The notes below the pieces were generated by a model, which saw nothing but the letters and a program-made list of their open reading frames with translations, was not told the DNA's origin and made no database searches. From Closterium sp. NIES-65 (Eukaryota > Streptophyta > Zygnematophyceae > Desmidiales > Closteriaceae): a stretch of DNA of 64,000 nucleotides. The stretch lies in NCBI GenBank assembly GCA_948144175.1, contig CANXME010000233.1:620001-684000 (forward strand). The letters run 5' to 3'. Numbering within the stretch: the first letter of the stretch is position 1; each line of letters opens with the position of its first letter. Both the position numbers and the translations under genes were made by a program. Shown piece after piece: positions 10,481-19,525 of the stretch.

Positions 10481-11196
10481 TCCCCTTCCCCCATTTCCCG
10501 TCGCCCGTCGCGGCTCCTTCGGGGGCCGCAAGCGGCCCCCTCAGGTCGCCACGACGGACGACGGGAGGGGCGAGCTGTGGGGTGGCGGGTATGGGGGTGG
10601 CCGGTGTGCCTTCCTCCCTTTCTCCTCCTCCTTCGTCTCCCACTGCTGCAGCTGTCGCTGAGGGGGGTGGTTGTGTGGGAGACTGGGGTTTAGGGTTTTA
10701 GGGGGGTGCGTGGGAGTAGAGCTAGTGGTGTAGCAGTGGGTGTGTATCAGGGGGGTGGGACTGTGTGCGGGAGGATGAGCGGAGGTTGCCAGTTTGTCGT
10801 CAGCAGCACCTGTAGTCCGGGGCGCTGTCCCGGTAGCCCAGTCGTAGCCAGCTGTGCCAGCCGCCCGTGGGTCCGTTGCCCGTCCGCCGCTATTTGAGCC
10901 GCGGGGCCTGTTACCCCTGTAGTCCGGGCGCTGTCCGGTAGCCGCTGTGCCAGTCTGCCTCCTGTTGCCCGTGTGTCTGCAGCTTCAGCCGTCGCCTCCT
11001 GTCTCCTCTCCCCTCACTCTCCCTCCTCCTCCTCACTTGCCCGTTGTGACTACCACTAGCTTTGCTTATAATTGTAAACTCTAAACTATTTCTTCTTGAA
11101 CTTGTGCTCAGAATGTGTGGTGACATTGTGATCCACCCTGAGCTTGTTTTGCTTTGCCTGCTCTGCTGATTACACCCCACTTTGGCTATGGGGGTG

Positions 11197-11322
11197 TGTC
11201 AGAATATTATCTTATTGTTCTAGCCTGTAGTGGGGTGCTCTATAGCGAGTACAACCCTTCTAGGGTTTGCTATTTGTATCCTCATTCTTGCTAGTTCAAT
11301 CCTCTTTCTTCAAACTTTGACA
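11197..11322 (+). repeat. Copia-A 3' LTR
   Basis: Identical to 9783-9908. It is preceded by the polypurine tract CTATGGGGGTG and followed by the target duplication CGCCA. Confidence 0.95.
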
Positions 11323-11578
11323 CGCCACACGCCAATTAAAAGCGCCAGGCGCTTATCCGCGGGTGGCGCTTATATCCGGGGTATGACGGTACCTTCCCGT
11401 GATTCCTGAGACCCCACCCACACACTTGGCATTTTTTCGCATGCACTACACAGATATCAGGTGCGCGCCGAAGTGGTTAGCCTCGCTGGAACCTATCACA
11501 GCAACAACACCACACACCTTGTACTGGGGTTTCAGCTATCAGCAATGTTAGCAAGAGCCTTGGACGTGTGGTCAGTAA

Positions 11579-11796
11579 TGTTAGAATATGTTGTTTGTGT
11601 AGCCTGCAGTGGGGCACTCAATAGTGAGTACAGCCCCTCAGGGTTTGCTATTTGTATCCTGCTGCTTGCTACTTGAATCTTTCCCTTCTCAATTCCATTC
11701 CTACACACAACCTAGCTCGTACTTGGCGCCTCATTGCTCTAGTCCTACTGTGGCCTAGGCTACTAAGCCTAGGCCGTGCTCCTACTATATCTGACA
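11579..11796 (+). repeat. Copia-B 5' LTR
   Basis: Starts TGTTAGAATATG and ends ATATCTGACA. It contains a palindrome, GCCTAGGCTACTAAGCC followed by TAGGC, near the 3' end. A reversed telo-box, AGGGTTT, lies in the middle. Confidence 0.93.
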
Positions 11797-11866
11797 TGGT
11801 ATCAGAGGGCGGCATGTCTGCCGCCTTCCTGTGTATGGGCCCACCACCTGCTTCCGCTGCCCTACC
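11797..11866 (+). promoter_or_regulatory. Copia-B PBS plus antisense initiator-tRNA-like leader
   Basis: PBS TGGTATCAGAG, then a perfect 7-bp hairpin GGCGGCA/TGCCGCC with loop TGTC (11808-11825), then CCTGTGTATGGGCCCACCAC (11828-11847) and GCTTCCGCTGC (11850-11860). The last two match the reverse complement of the anticodon arm and D-arm of plant initiator tRNA-Met, in the correct order. Confidence 0.8.
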
Positions 11867-11899
11867 GTGCGCCGCGCGCCCCGTGGTGCGCGGCGGCGA

Positions 11900-12440
11900 A
11901 ACCCTGATTTCTGCCCGTCGCGCACTCGGGGCGCCTGGCGGGTTTCCCATCCGTGGTGCCCGTCGTGGTGCCCTTGGGGGGGCCTCCACGGTCCCCTCTC
12001 GTCGAAGCGCCCGTCGAGGCGCTCTCGGGGACCCGCGCGGCCTTCCCTCCCGTCGCCCGTCGAGGCGACCTCGGGGACCCGCGCGGCCTCCCCTCCCGTC
12101 GCCCGTCGTGGCGACCACGGGGGCCGTCCGCGGCGCCCTCCCCGTCGCCCGTCGTGGCGACCACGGGAGCCGTGCGCGGCGCCCTCCCCGTCGCCCGTCG
12201 AGGCGACTTCGGGGGCCGTGCGCGGCTCTCCCCGTCGCCCGTCGTGGCGACTTCGGGGGGCCCGCACGGCGCCCTCCCCGTCGCACGTCGAGGCGACTTC
12301 GGGGGGCCTGCGCGGCGCCCTCCCCGTCGCCCGTCGAGGCGGCTCTGGAGGCCCGTCGCGGCGCCCTCTCTAGTGCCCGTCGTGGCGCCCCCGGGGGGGG
12401 GCCGCGCGGCTCCTTTCTCGTCGCCCCTAGGGGCGCCCCT
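11900..12440 (+). repeat. Copia-B leader tandem repeats
   Basis: About ten imperfect copies of a unit of roughly 45-48 bp built on CCGTCGCCCGTCGAGGCGAC followed by TTCGGGGG and a CGCGGCGCCCTC segment. Long frames on both strands are repeat artefacts. Confidence 0.9.
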
Positions 12441-12696
12441 CCCTTCTCCTCCCTCCTCCTCACTTTCACCTGCAGCGGCCACCCCTGGAGCCGCCCATCT
12501 CTACAGCAGCAGCTCCTGGAGCCGCCCACAGCTTGCAGCAGCCGTCCCAGGACCCCTGCAGCAGCCCGCGGCCCGCCCCTGCAGCTCCTCGTGATGTCGT
12601 CCCTGCACCCCCCCCCCCCCCCCCGTGCTGCCCATTCTCCCGTTCTACCGTGTGTTCCGCGGTGGTTGGGGGGTGGGGTGGCGAGCATGGGGGTGA

Positions 12697-12828
12697 TGTC
12701 AAACATTATATATGTTGTGTTAGTTTAGGCTACAGTGGGTTAGCCTATAGGGGGTACACAATTTTAGGGTTAGGTACTTGTACTCATTTCACTGCTAGTT
12801 CATCCATTCCTGTTCAGTGATTCCAACA
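12697..12828 (+). repeat. Copia-C 5' LTR
   Basis: TGTCAAACATTATA to GATTCCAACA. Identical to 19394-19525. Contains GGCTACAGTGGGTTAGCCTA and TTAGGGTTAGG. Confidence 0.96.
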
Positions 12829-12877
12829 TGGTATAGAGCAGGTCCTTCCTAGGACCGAAATTTTCTAAGGGCCCACC
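12829..12877 (+). promoter_or_regulatory. Copia-C PBS, hairpin and GGGCCCACC motif
   Basis: The PBS TGGTATAGAGC lacks one C relative to the usual site. Then comes a perfect 5-bp hairpin, GGTCC/GGACC (12841-12856), and GGGCCCACC (12869-12877), the complement of the initiator tRNA anticodon 5' stem. Confidence 0.75.
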
Positions 12878-12899
12878 ACTACGTAACTACCTACCTACC

Positions 12900-13520
12900 T
12901 ACCTACCTGTGCCCTAGGGCGCCTCGGCGTGTCACGCCCCTAGAGGCCCCTCTTGACGGCCCCGCGCTAGCCCCGTTCAGGCCCCGTCGGCCCCACGCCC
13001 GCTCTCCCTAGCGGCCCCGTTCAGGCCCCGTTCAGGCCCCGCGCTAGCCCCGTCGGCCCCGTTTCAGGCCCCGTCGGCCCCGCGCTAGCCCCTCTCAGGC
13101 CCCGTCGGCCCGCGCTAGCCCCGATTCAGGCCCCGTCGGCCCCGTTTCAGGCCCCGTCGGCCCCGCGCTAGCCCCTCTCAGGCCTCGTCGGCCCGCGCTA
13201 GCCCCGTTTCAGGCCCCGTTGGCCCCGTTTCAGGCCCCGTCGGCCCCGCGCTAGCCCCTCTCAGGCCCCGTCGGCCCGCGCTAGCCCCGTTTCAGGCCCC
13301 GTCGGCCCCGCGCTAGCCCCTCTCAGGCCCCGTCGGCCCCGCGCTAGCCCCATTCAGGCCCCGATCGGGCCAGCGCTAGCCCCGTTTCAGGCCCCGTCGG
13401 CCCCGTTTCAGGCCCCGTTGGCCCCGCGCTAGCCCCGTTCAGGCCCCGTCGGCCCCTTGCTAGCCCCGTCAAGGCCCCGTTTGGCCCCGCGCTAGCCCCG
13501 CTCAGGCCCCGATCGGCCCC
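12900..13520 (+). repeat. Copia-C leader tandem repeats
   Basis: Irregular array of GGCCCCGTCGGCCCCG, CGCTAGCCCC and GTTTCAGGCCCC modules. GC-rich and non-coding. Confidence 0.9.
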
Positions 13521-13824
13521 GCGCTCGCCCCTCTAGGGCCCCAACCGGCCCCGTGCCGACCTCGCCGACCCGTGCCCACCACCTAGAGGCCCCGGGCGGC
13601 CCGTTCCCGCCGCAGCACACGAGGGAGAGCGGGCGGCCCGTCCCCGCCGTGACCCGAGCCGCGCGACCCGAGCCGCGCGCCCCGAGCCGAGCCGCGCGCC
13701 CTGAACCGAGCCGCGCCACCTAGCCGAGCCGCGACCCGACCTGAACCGAGCCGCGCCGCCCTGCCCTACCTGGTTCGTCCTACCTGCTTCTCCTACTGCT
13801 ACTGCTGCTATTTCTACTATTCCT

Positions 13825-16419
13825 ATGGCTAGCCCAGAGGTTCTCGTGCTCGATGCTGAGGGCCGCCCTGTGAAGTTTGACACCTGGCTCGATGACCTGC
13901 ACCTCTACCTACAGCTCACAGCCAAGGATGACATCTCACTGTACGATCACGTCCTAGGCCATGTCACTGCCCCTGCTGCTACTGCTGACAGCACTGCTCG
14001 CTCACAGTGGCAGACTCGTGATGCCCACGCTCGCTTCGCAATTCGCAACTCCCTGCCGATAGACGAACGCGAGCACTTTGGTCAGCACAAGACTGCGCAG
14101 GCACTGTACACAGCTGTAGTTGCTCGCTACTCCTCACCTGCCTCTGCCGCACTAGGCCGTCTCTCCCTCCCCTACCTGTTTCCCGACCTGGCCTCCTTTC
14201 ACATAGTCGCTGACGGCGGACGCCGCAGCGGCAAGGGAAAAGGGGGCAAGGGTGGTGGCGGTGACGGCGGGGGAGGCGGCGGTGGGGGCGGTGGAGGCAG
14301 TGGGGGTGGTGGCTCGGCTGGAGGGGCGAGTGGTAGCGGTGGGGGTGGTGGCGGCAGCGGCGGGGGAGGTGGCAGGAGTGGAGGCGGCGGTTGGGGTGGC
14401 GGTGGACGAGGCGGCGGCAGGGGTTGGGGTGGTCGAGGAGGTGGCAGCGGTGGTGGTGGCCGTGGAGGCACTGGCGGTGGCCAGGGCCAGCAGCACACTC
14501 CCTCGCCCCAGGAGGTCCGTGAGTGGTACTCTCAGCACGGGGGTGGGGGTGGTCTTAGCTGCACGTACGTCATTCGCACTGGTGACCGCACTGGTCAGCA
14601 GTGTGGACGACCGCACGCCACACAGCGCTGCTTCTCTCGTCTCGACGACGCTTGGCGTGTTCAGTTCCCTCAGGCCACTAAGCTGCCCCGCTGGCTTGAT
14701 CTCCTGAAGAAGGGGATTGATATCTATGCTCTAGACTTTGATGCTATTCTATCTGCCATGTATGTGATGTCTACTAGTGGAGAGGGTGCTGAGTACTTGT
14801 GTGTGCCGCCCGACCCGGGCATTAGGGCCAGTGCGTCTGCCGCTCCAGGTACTCGCGTGTCGGCTACCCCAGGTGCTGGTGAGGCTGCTGCTCTAGGTGC
14901 TCGTGTGTCTCCCCCCCTTGCTACTGCGTCGACTGCCGCAGTGCACACCTTCACACTGGACTCAGGTGCTTCTCGCTGCTTCTTTCGTGACCGCACTGCC
15001 CTTGAGCCGCTTGCTCGGCCAGTTGCTGTCTCCCTTGCTGACCCCTCTGGGGGTCCGGTCATTGCGACCTCTTCCACTGTCCTTCCCTGCCCTGCGGTCC
15101 CGTCGGGCACACTGTCAGGTCTCCACCTCCCCTCGTTCTCTACGAACTTGGTGGCAGGATGTGCACTCCAGGACGGGGGTGTTCACCAGTTCACCCCTGC
15201 CTACGAGCGCGTGACACACTGCACGTGTGCTCGTACGGGCCGTCACTTGGCTACCTTCACTCGGCAGCCGGGGTCGGACCTGTACACACTGACTACTGAG
15301 TCCCCTCAGGTTGCTGCGACTGCGTCCGCATCCGCGTCAGGTCAGCTGTCCGCCCCCTGCTCGTGTCGCTCTTTGGCACACGAGACTGTCCTCTGGCACC
15401 ACCGCCTTGGCCACCCGTGTGTGCAGCGGCTTCGTGCCATGCACTCCCGGTACCTTGTCTCTGGCCTGCCCAGGGTCCTTCCTGCCCTCCCACCCTCGCC
15501 TGCTCCTACCTGTCTCCCCTGTGTCGAGGGACGGCAGCGCGCCGCTCCTCACTCCTCCTCGTTCCCCCCGACGACTGCTCCCTTGCAGACACTCCACATG
15601 GACGTGTGGGGCCCAGCCCGCGTCCGTGGTCAGGGTCAGGAGAGGTACTTTCTGATAGTTGTTGATGACTACTCGCGCTACACCTCGGTCTTCCCCTTGC
15701 GCACCAAGGGTGAGGTCCGTGATGTCTTGATCCCTTGGATCCGCAGAGCCTGTCTCCAGCTCAGCGAGCGTTTTCACTCGGACTTTCCTGTCATGCGCTT
15801 GCACTCTGACAGAGGTGGTGAGTTCTCCTCCGACCTCTTGGCATCCTACTGTGCTGAGCTCGGCATTGAGCAGTCGTTCACGCTTCCGGCTTCTCCACAG
15901 ACGAATGGGGTTGCGGAGCGCCGCATTGGCCTGGTCATGGAGGTCGCTCGTACCTCCTTGATCCATGCGGCTGCCCCCCAATTTCTGTGGCCGTTTGCGG
16001 TCCGGTACGCTGCGCATCAGCTCAACCTCTGGCCCCGTGTCTCCTTGCCGGAGACCTCGCCCACGCTGCTGTGGATGGGGGAGGTTGGCGATGCGTCGCG
16101 TTTGCGGGTCTGGGGGTCTCGAGCTTTTGTCCGCGATTCGTCTGCGGACAAGCTCTCCTCCCGTGCTGTTCCCTGCGTCTTCCTCGGCTTTGTCCCGGAC
16201 GCGTCTGGTTGGCAGTTTTACCACGCCACCTCGCGCCGAGTCTTGCCCTCCCAGGACGTCACTTTTGACGAGTCACTTTTGAGCTTGGGGGTGTGGAGCC
16301 TCGTGGTGCTGAGCTGCGGAGTCCGGAGTCTGGGGGTTCTGAGTGTGGAGGTACTAGGCCTGGGAGTCCTGCACCTGGAGGAGCCCTCTCCTCGGAGCAG
16401 CTGCGTGCGTGGTACTTAG
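13825..16419 (+). CDS. Copia-C Gag-protease-integrase
   Basis: The 864-codon frame starts at the ATG matching the conserved Gag start of the other copias here. The Gag core is short: about 100 residues present in Copia-G and H after 'FPDL' are missing, and the frame runs straight into a Gly-rich stretch (about 140-220). A variant zinc knuckle CX13CX3HX4C follows (Cys246, Cys260, His264, Cys269). The protease motif Asp-Ser-Gly-Ala-Ser is at 379. Integrase has the HHCC domain (His525-Cys566) and a D,D35E core (Asp593, Asp662, Glu698). After the 'VTFDES' block (about 820) the frame enters an out-of-frame reading of the linker and ends, so the deletion and frame change near 16290 separate it from reverse transcriptase. 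Acts in cytoplasmic virus-like particles and the nucleus. The Gag deletion makes function in cis doubtful. Confidence 0.9.
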   Translation: MASPEVLVLDAEGRPVKFDTWLDDLHLYLQLTAKDDISLYDHVLGHVTAPAATADSTARSQWQTRDAHARFAIRNSLPIDEREHFGQHKTAQALYTAVVARYSSPASAALGRLSLPYLFPDLASFHIVADGGRRSGKGKGGKGGGGDGGGGGGGGGGGSGGGGSAGGASGSGGGGGGSGGGGGRSGGGGWGGGGRGGGRGWGGRGGGSGGGGRGGTGGGQGQQHTPSPQEVREWYSQHGGGGGLSCTYVIRTGDRTGQQCGRPHATQRCFSRLDDAWRVQFPQATKLPRWLDLLKKGIDIYALDFDAILSAMYVMSTSGEGAEYLCVPPDPGIRASASAAPGTRVSATPGAGEAAALGARVSPPLATASTAAVHTFTLDSGASRCFFRDRTALEPLARPVAVSLADPSGGPVIATSSTVLPCPAVPSGTLSGLHLPSFSTNLVAGCALQDGGVHQFTPAYERVTHCTCARTGRHLATFTRQPGSDLYTLTTESPQVAATASASASGQLSAPCSCRSLAHETVLWHHRLGHPCVQRLRAMHSRYLVSGLPRVLPALPPSPAPTCLPCVEGRQRAAPHSSSFPPTTAPLQTLHMDVWGPARVRGQGQERYFLIVVDDYSRYTSVFPLRTKGEVRDVLIPWIRRACLQLSERFHSDFPVMRLHSDRGGEFSSDLLASYCAELGIEQSFTLPASPQTNGVAERRIGLVMEVARTSLIHAAAPQFLWPFAVRYAAHQLNLWPRVSLPETSPTLLWMGEVGDASRLRVWGSRAFVRDSSADKLSSRAVPCVFLGFVPDASGWQFYHATSRRVLPSQDVTFDESLLSLGVWSLVVLSCGVRSLGVLSVEVLGLGVLHLEEPSPRSSCVRGT

Positions 16420-19160
16420 AGTACTACAGCCTCCGGAGAGTTACAGCTCGAGCCGGACGTACTACTGGGACTGGTGCTAGTGCTTCTTCTCCCGTTTGGG
16501 AGCTCCCCTCCCGCGAGCGGATCCGTGAGTGGTACGAGCGGCGCTGCACTCTTCGGAGTGGCGTGCCTCGTGTTCCGGACCCCGCTGCTGTTGGAGCTGC
16601 TGCTGGTGCTGAGGACCCGGGCGTTGGAGCTGCTGCTGGTGCTGAGGACCCGGGCGTTGGAGCCGCTGCTGGTGCTGAGGACCCGGGCGTTGGAGCTGCT
16701 GCTGGTGCTGAGGACCCAGGCATTGGAGCTGCCGCTGGTGCTGCGGACCCGGGCGTTGGAGCTGCTACTAGTGCTGAGGACCCAGGCGTTGGAGCTGCCG
16801 CTGGTGCAGAGGACGTGGGCGCTGGAGCTGCTGCTGGTGCTGCGGACCCTGGTGCGGGTGTCCCTGCTGGCTGTGGTGTCGCTGCTCGGTCTCGGCCGTA
16901 CTTTGTTCCGCTCCTTCAGCAGGTTCTTGGTCAGCTTCCTCCTCCTTTTCCTCCTCCCTTCTTAGCGTGTCCTCCGCCTGTCCAGCTGCACTCGTCGTTA
17001 CCGTCTGCCTCCTCTCTCCCTGGTCCTGCTCCTTACACTGGTCCGACTGGAGGTCTTACTGAGCGGCGTGAGCCTGCGTCTCGTCCTGCATCGCCTAAGT
17101 CTCGTCCTGAGTCGCCTGTCCGCACTGCTCTCTCTAGTAGTCGAGTCCAGCGTCAGCGTCTTCCTGCTGTCCCAGGCACTCACCGGATGGCGCTTCGTCC
17201 GTCCACTGCTCCACAGCGTGTCCCACTGCCGTCTCCTCCTGCTTCCTCTCTTCCTGCTCTTGCTGACCCTGGGTCAGACTCTCTTCGTGCTACCAGTCCT
17301 ACTGTCACGCGTCTCCTGGCTACTGTTGTCACTGACCCTTCCTTTGAGTCTGCTGCTGCGTCTGCCTTAGTTGCTGAGCTTGTCGACTTTGTTGCTCGCT
17401 GTCGTCTAGACTACGCTGCTAGCCTAGTTGCTGAGTCTGAGTGTGTCTGTCCTCCGTCCGTCGGGGGTGAGTGTGCTCTTGGCACTGACGTCCTTGAGGA
17501 CAGGCAGGAGGAGTTTGAGTGCTTTGCTGCCGCTTTGCCCCATCTCTTGTCCATGCTTGTTGCCCCTGAGGGAGACCCGGATGCACCAGACATCCCGACC
17601 CCACGCTCTTACGCAGAGGCGATGGCCGGTCCCTACTCCTCTCAGTGGCAGTCAGCCATGGACACAGAGATGGCTTCCTGGAAGTCCACAGGCAGCTACG
17701 TCGACGAGGTTCCCCCACCTGGGGCGAACATCGTCAGTGGCATGTGGATTTTCAGGGTGAAGCGGCCGCCGGGCTCTCCGCCTGTCTTCAAGGCGCGTTA
17801 CGTTGCACGAGGCTTCAGTCAGCGAGAGGGAGTTGACTTCTTCCAGACCTTCTCCTCGACCCCGAAGATGACCACTCTTCGGGTTCTGCTGCACGTCGCC
17901 GCTCAGCGTGACTACGAGCTCCACTCGCTTGACTTCAGCACTGCTTTCCTGCAGGGCAGCCTGCACGAGGAGATCTCGCTGCGCCATCCACCTGGCTTCA
18001 CTGGGTCGTTCCCTCCTCGTACCCAGTGGAGCCTCCGACGGCCAGTCTACGGTCTCCGCCAGGCGCCTCGTGAGTGGCACGACACACTGAGGACTACGCT
18101 TGCGGCTCTTGGGTTCGCGCATTCTACTGCTGACCCGTCGCTGTTTCTACGCACCGACACCTCACTGCCGCCGTTCTACGTCCTTGTGTACGTCGACGAC
18201 TTGGTCTTTGCTACTGCTGACACTGTGGCACTCGCCCACGTGAAGTCGGAGCTGCAGAACAGACACACGTGCACAGACCTGGGTGAACTGACAAGCTATC
18301 TTGGCTTGCGGATCACCCGGGAAAGAGCACGCCGCACCATCACCTTGACTCAGTCACACATGGTGCAGCAGGTCCTTCAGCGCTTCCGCTTCACGTACTC
18401 CTCGCCTCAGCCCACTCCTCTGCCTACCGGTCACTCGCTCTCAGCTCTGCCTTCGGATGAGTCCGTAGAGCCGAGTGGCCCGTATCCAGAGCTTGTGGGT
18501 TGCCTCATGTACCTGATGAGCTGCACTCGACCAGACCTTGCATACCCTCTCTGCATTCTTGCACGCTATGTCGCTCCCGGCCGTCACCGGAAGGAGCACA
18601 TGGATGCAGCTAAGAGGGTGTTGCGCTACTTGTGCAGTACGTCGGGCATGGGGCTAGTGCTTGGAGGGCGAGTCCCAGTTGTTCTCACTGGGCACTCGGA
18701 CGCTTCTTGGGCAGACGACCAGGCTACTCAGCGGTCGTCTCAGGGTTACTCCTTCAGTCTTGGCTCTGGTTCTGTTTCTTGGCGTTCTACTCGCTCTTCT
18801 TCTGTTCTCAGCTCCAGTTGTGAGGCTGAGATCTACGCCACAGCCATGGCGGCCCAGGAGCTACGCTGGCTCACCTACTTGCTGACCGACCTTGGAGAGC
18901 CGCCTCGTTCTCCTCCAGTGCTGTACGTCGACAACAAGGCAGCCATTGCCTTGTGTGAGGAGCACAGAACGAAGCACATTGCTCTGCGTTACTTCCTTGC
19001 TCGAGAGCTGCAGCAGCGTGGTCAGCTTCGCCTGCGTTACGTGGCCTCTGAGGCCAACACTGCTGATGTGTTCACCAAGGCGCTTCAGCCTTGTGACCAT
19101 CAGCGCTTTTGCACTCTTCTAGGCCTTGTGCCTACTGGACCTCACTTGCTTACTTCTTGA
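16293..19160 (+). CDS. Copia-C reverse transcriptase-RNase H
   Basis: The 955-codon frame is in a different phase from the preceding frame and overlaps it by 127 bases. Its ATG may be fortuitous: the frame is the downstream half of Pol. Residues 100-190 are about nine 11-residue repeats of the type GAAAGAEDPGV, a linker with no known fold. Reverse transcriptase starts near 450. The first catalytic Asp is in LHSLDFSTAFL (about 547) and the YVDD box is at 633-636. RNase H has the Asp in TGHSDASW, Glu in SCEAEIYA, Asp in YVDNKA, and the terminal ADVFTKAL motif. Four residues present in Copia-H (before HRTKHIAL) are missing. Catalytic residues are intact, but without fusion to Gag or integrase it probably depends on a helper. 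Confidence 0.9.
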   Translation: MEPRGAELRSPESGGSECGGTRPGSPAPGGALSSEQLRAWYLEYYSLRRVTARAGRTTGTGASASSPVWELPSRERIREWYERRCTLRSGVPRVPDPAAVGAAAGAEDPGVGAAAGAEDPGVGAAAGAEDPGVGAAAGAEDPGIGAAAGAADPGVGAATSAEDPGVGAAAGAEDVGAGAAAGAADPGAGVPAGCGVAARSRPYFVPLLQQVLGQLPPPFPPPFLACPPPVQLHSSLPSASSLPGPAPYTGPTGGLTERREPASRPASPKSRPESPVRTALSSSRVQRQRLPAVPGTHRMALRPSTAPQRVPLPSPPASSLPALADPGSDSLRATSPTVTRLLATVVTDPSFESAAASALVAELVDFVARCRLDYAASLVAESECVCPPSVGGECALGTDVLEDRQEEFECFAAALPHLLSMLVAPEGDPDAPDIPTPRSYAEAMAGPYSSQWQSAMDTEMASWKSTGSYVDEVPPPGANIVSGMWIFRVKRPPGSPPVFKARYVARGFSQREGVDFFQTFSSTPKMTTLRVLLHVAAQRDYELHSLDFSTAFLQGSLHEEISLRHPPGFTGSFPPRTQWSLRRPVYGLRQAPREWHDTLRTTLAALGFAHSTADPSLFLRTDTSLPPFYVLVYVDDLVFATADTVALAHVKSELQNRHTCTDLGELTSYLGLRITRERARRTITLTQSHMVQQVLQRFRFTYSSPQPTPLPTGHSLSALPSDESVEPSGPYPELVGCLMYLMSCTRPDLAYPLCILARYVAPGRHRKEHMDAAKRVLRYLCSTSGMGLVLGGRVPVVLTGHSDASWADDQATQRSSQGYSFSLGSGSVSWRSTRSSSVLSSSCEAEIYATAMAAQELRWLTYLLTDLGEPPRSPPVLYVDNKAAIALCEEHRTKHIALRYFLARELQQRGQLRLRYVASEANTADVFTKALQPCDHQRFCTLLGLVPTGPHLLTS
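16570..16862 (+). repeat. 33-bp coding tandem repeat in Copia-C linker
   Basis: About nine copies of a 33-bp unit based on GGAGCTGCTGCTGGTGCTGA followed by GGACCCGGGCGTT, encoding the 11-residue linker repeat between integrase and reverse transcriptase. Confidence 0.93.
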
Positions 19161-19393
19161 GTCTGTTTGTACTGTGATCTCTATATATATACCTGCATGT
19201 TTACTCTTGTTAGGTTGTGATCATTGTACCTTTTGCTCTATTATAAACCTGCATGTGAACTGGTCTTGTGACCACTTGCTTGTGCTCGGAATTTGTGTGG
19301 TATCCTTGAGATCCACCCTGAGCTTGTTTTGCCTTGCTTTGCCTTGACTGGTCTTGTGACCCCTAGTTCTCCCCCACTTTGCCTATGGGGGTG

Positions 19394-19525
19394 TGTCAAA
19401 CATTATATATGTTGTGTTAGTTTAGGCTACAGTGGGTTAGCCTATAGGGGGTACACAATTTTAGGGTTAGGTACTTGTACTCATTTCACTGCTAGTTCAT
19501 CCATTCCTGTTCAGTGATTCCAACA
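19394..19525 (+). repeat. Copia-C 3' LTR
   Basis: Identical to the 5' LTR at 12697. Preceded by GCCTATGGGGGTG and followed by the target duplication GGTGA. Confidence 0.96.

Larger units (their letters stand above)
9783..11322 (+). mobile_element. Copia-A, non-autonomous LTR retrotransposon
   Basis: Complete 1,540-bp element: two identical 126-bp LTRs (9783-9908 and 11197-11322), a perfect primer binding site immediately after the first, a purine-rich CTATGGGGGTG tract before the second, and the target duplication CGCCA at 9778-9782 and 11323-11327. The interior has no gag or pol. It holds a leader complementary to initiator tRNA, GC-rich tandem repeats and a 3' block shared with Copia-B and the pol-bearing elements. 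Long open frames here are products of the GC-rich repeats. It must be mobilised in trans. Identical LTRs mean a recent insertion. Confidence 0.95.
9323..11389. mobile_element. TIR DNA element family 2, TA-flanked, carrying Copia-A
   Basis: The ends CCGTCATACCCCGGATAT (9323) and ATATCCGGGGTATGACGG (ending 11389) are perfect 18-bp inverted repeats, each bordered by TA. The right inverted repeat extends inward with more GCGCTTAT-type sequence. Without Copia-A the element is about 0.5 kb, with no ORF, so it is MITE-like. The first bases (CCGTC, then TACCC) resemble family 1, which suggests the two families are related. The superfamily assignment to Tc1/mariner/pogo rests only on the TA duplication. 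Confidence 0.75.
12697..19525 (+). mobile_element. Copia-C, full-length Ty1/copia element with split Gag-Pol
   Basis: 6,829 bp, with LTRs 12697-12828 and 19394-19525 (132 bp each, identical), target duplication GGTGA at 12692-12696 and 19526-19530, a PBS, and a polypurine tract CTATGGGGGTG before the 3' LTR. Gene order is gag, protease, integrase, reverse transcriptase, RNase H, which is the copia order. Pol is split by a frame change near 16290. Inserted into Copia-B. Identical LTRs mean very recent insertion despite the defective coding region. Confidence 0.97.

Noticed and set aside
9908..10701. Three overlapping plus frames of 230-260 codons rich in Pro, Arg and Ala.
   Set aside because: All three phases are open because the leader repeat lacks stop codons; there is no domain, and the region is a retrotransposon leader.
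11652..12728. Frames of 358 and 345 codons on opposite strands.
   Set aside because: Same cause: GC-rich tandem repeats in the Copia-B leader. Frames are open on both strands at once.
14152..14707. Minus-strand Pro-rich and plus-strand Val/Ala-rich frames over the Gag glycine tract.
   Set aside because: Shadow frames of the GGN repeat in the real Gag frame.
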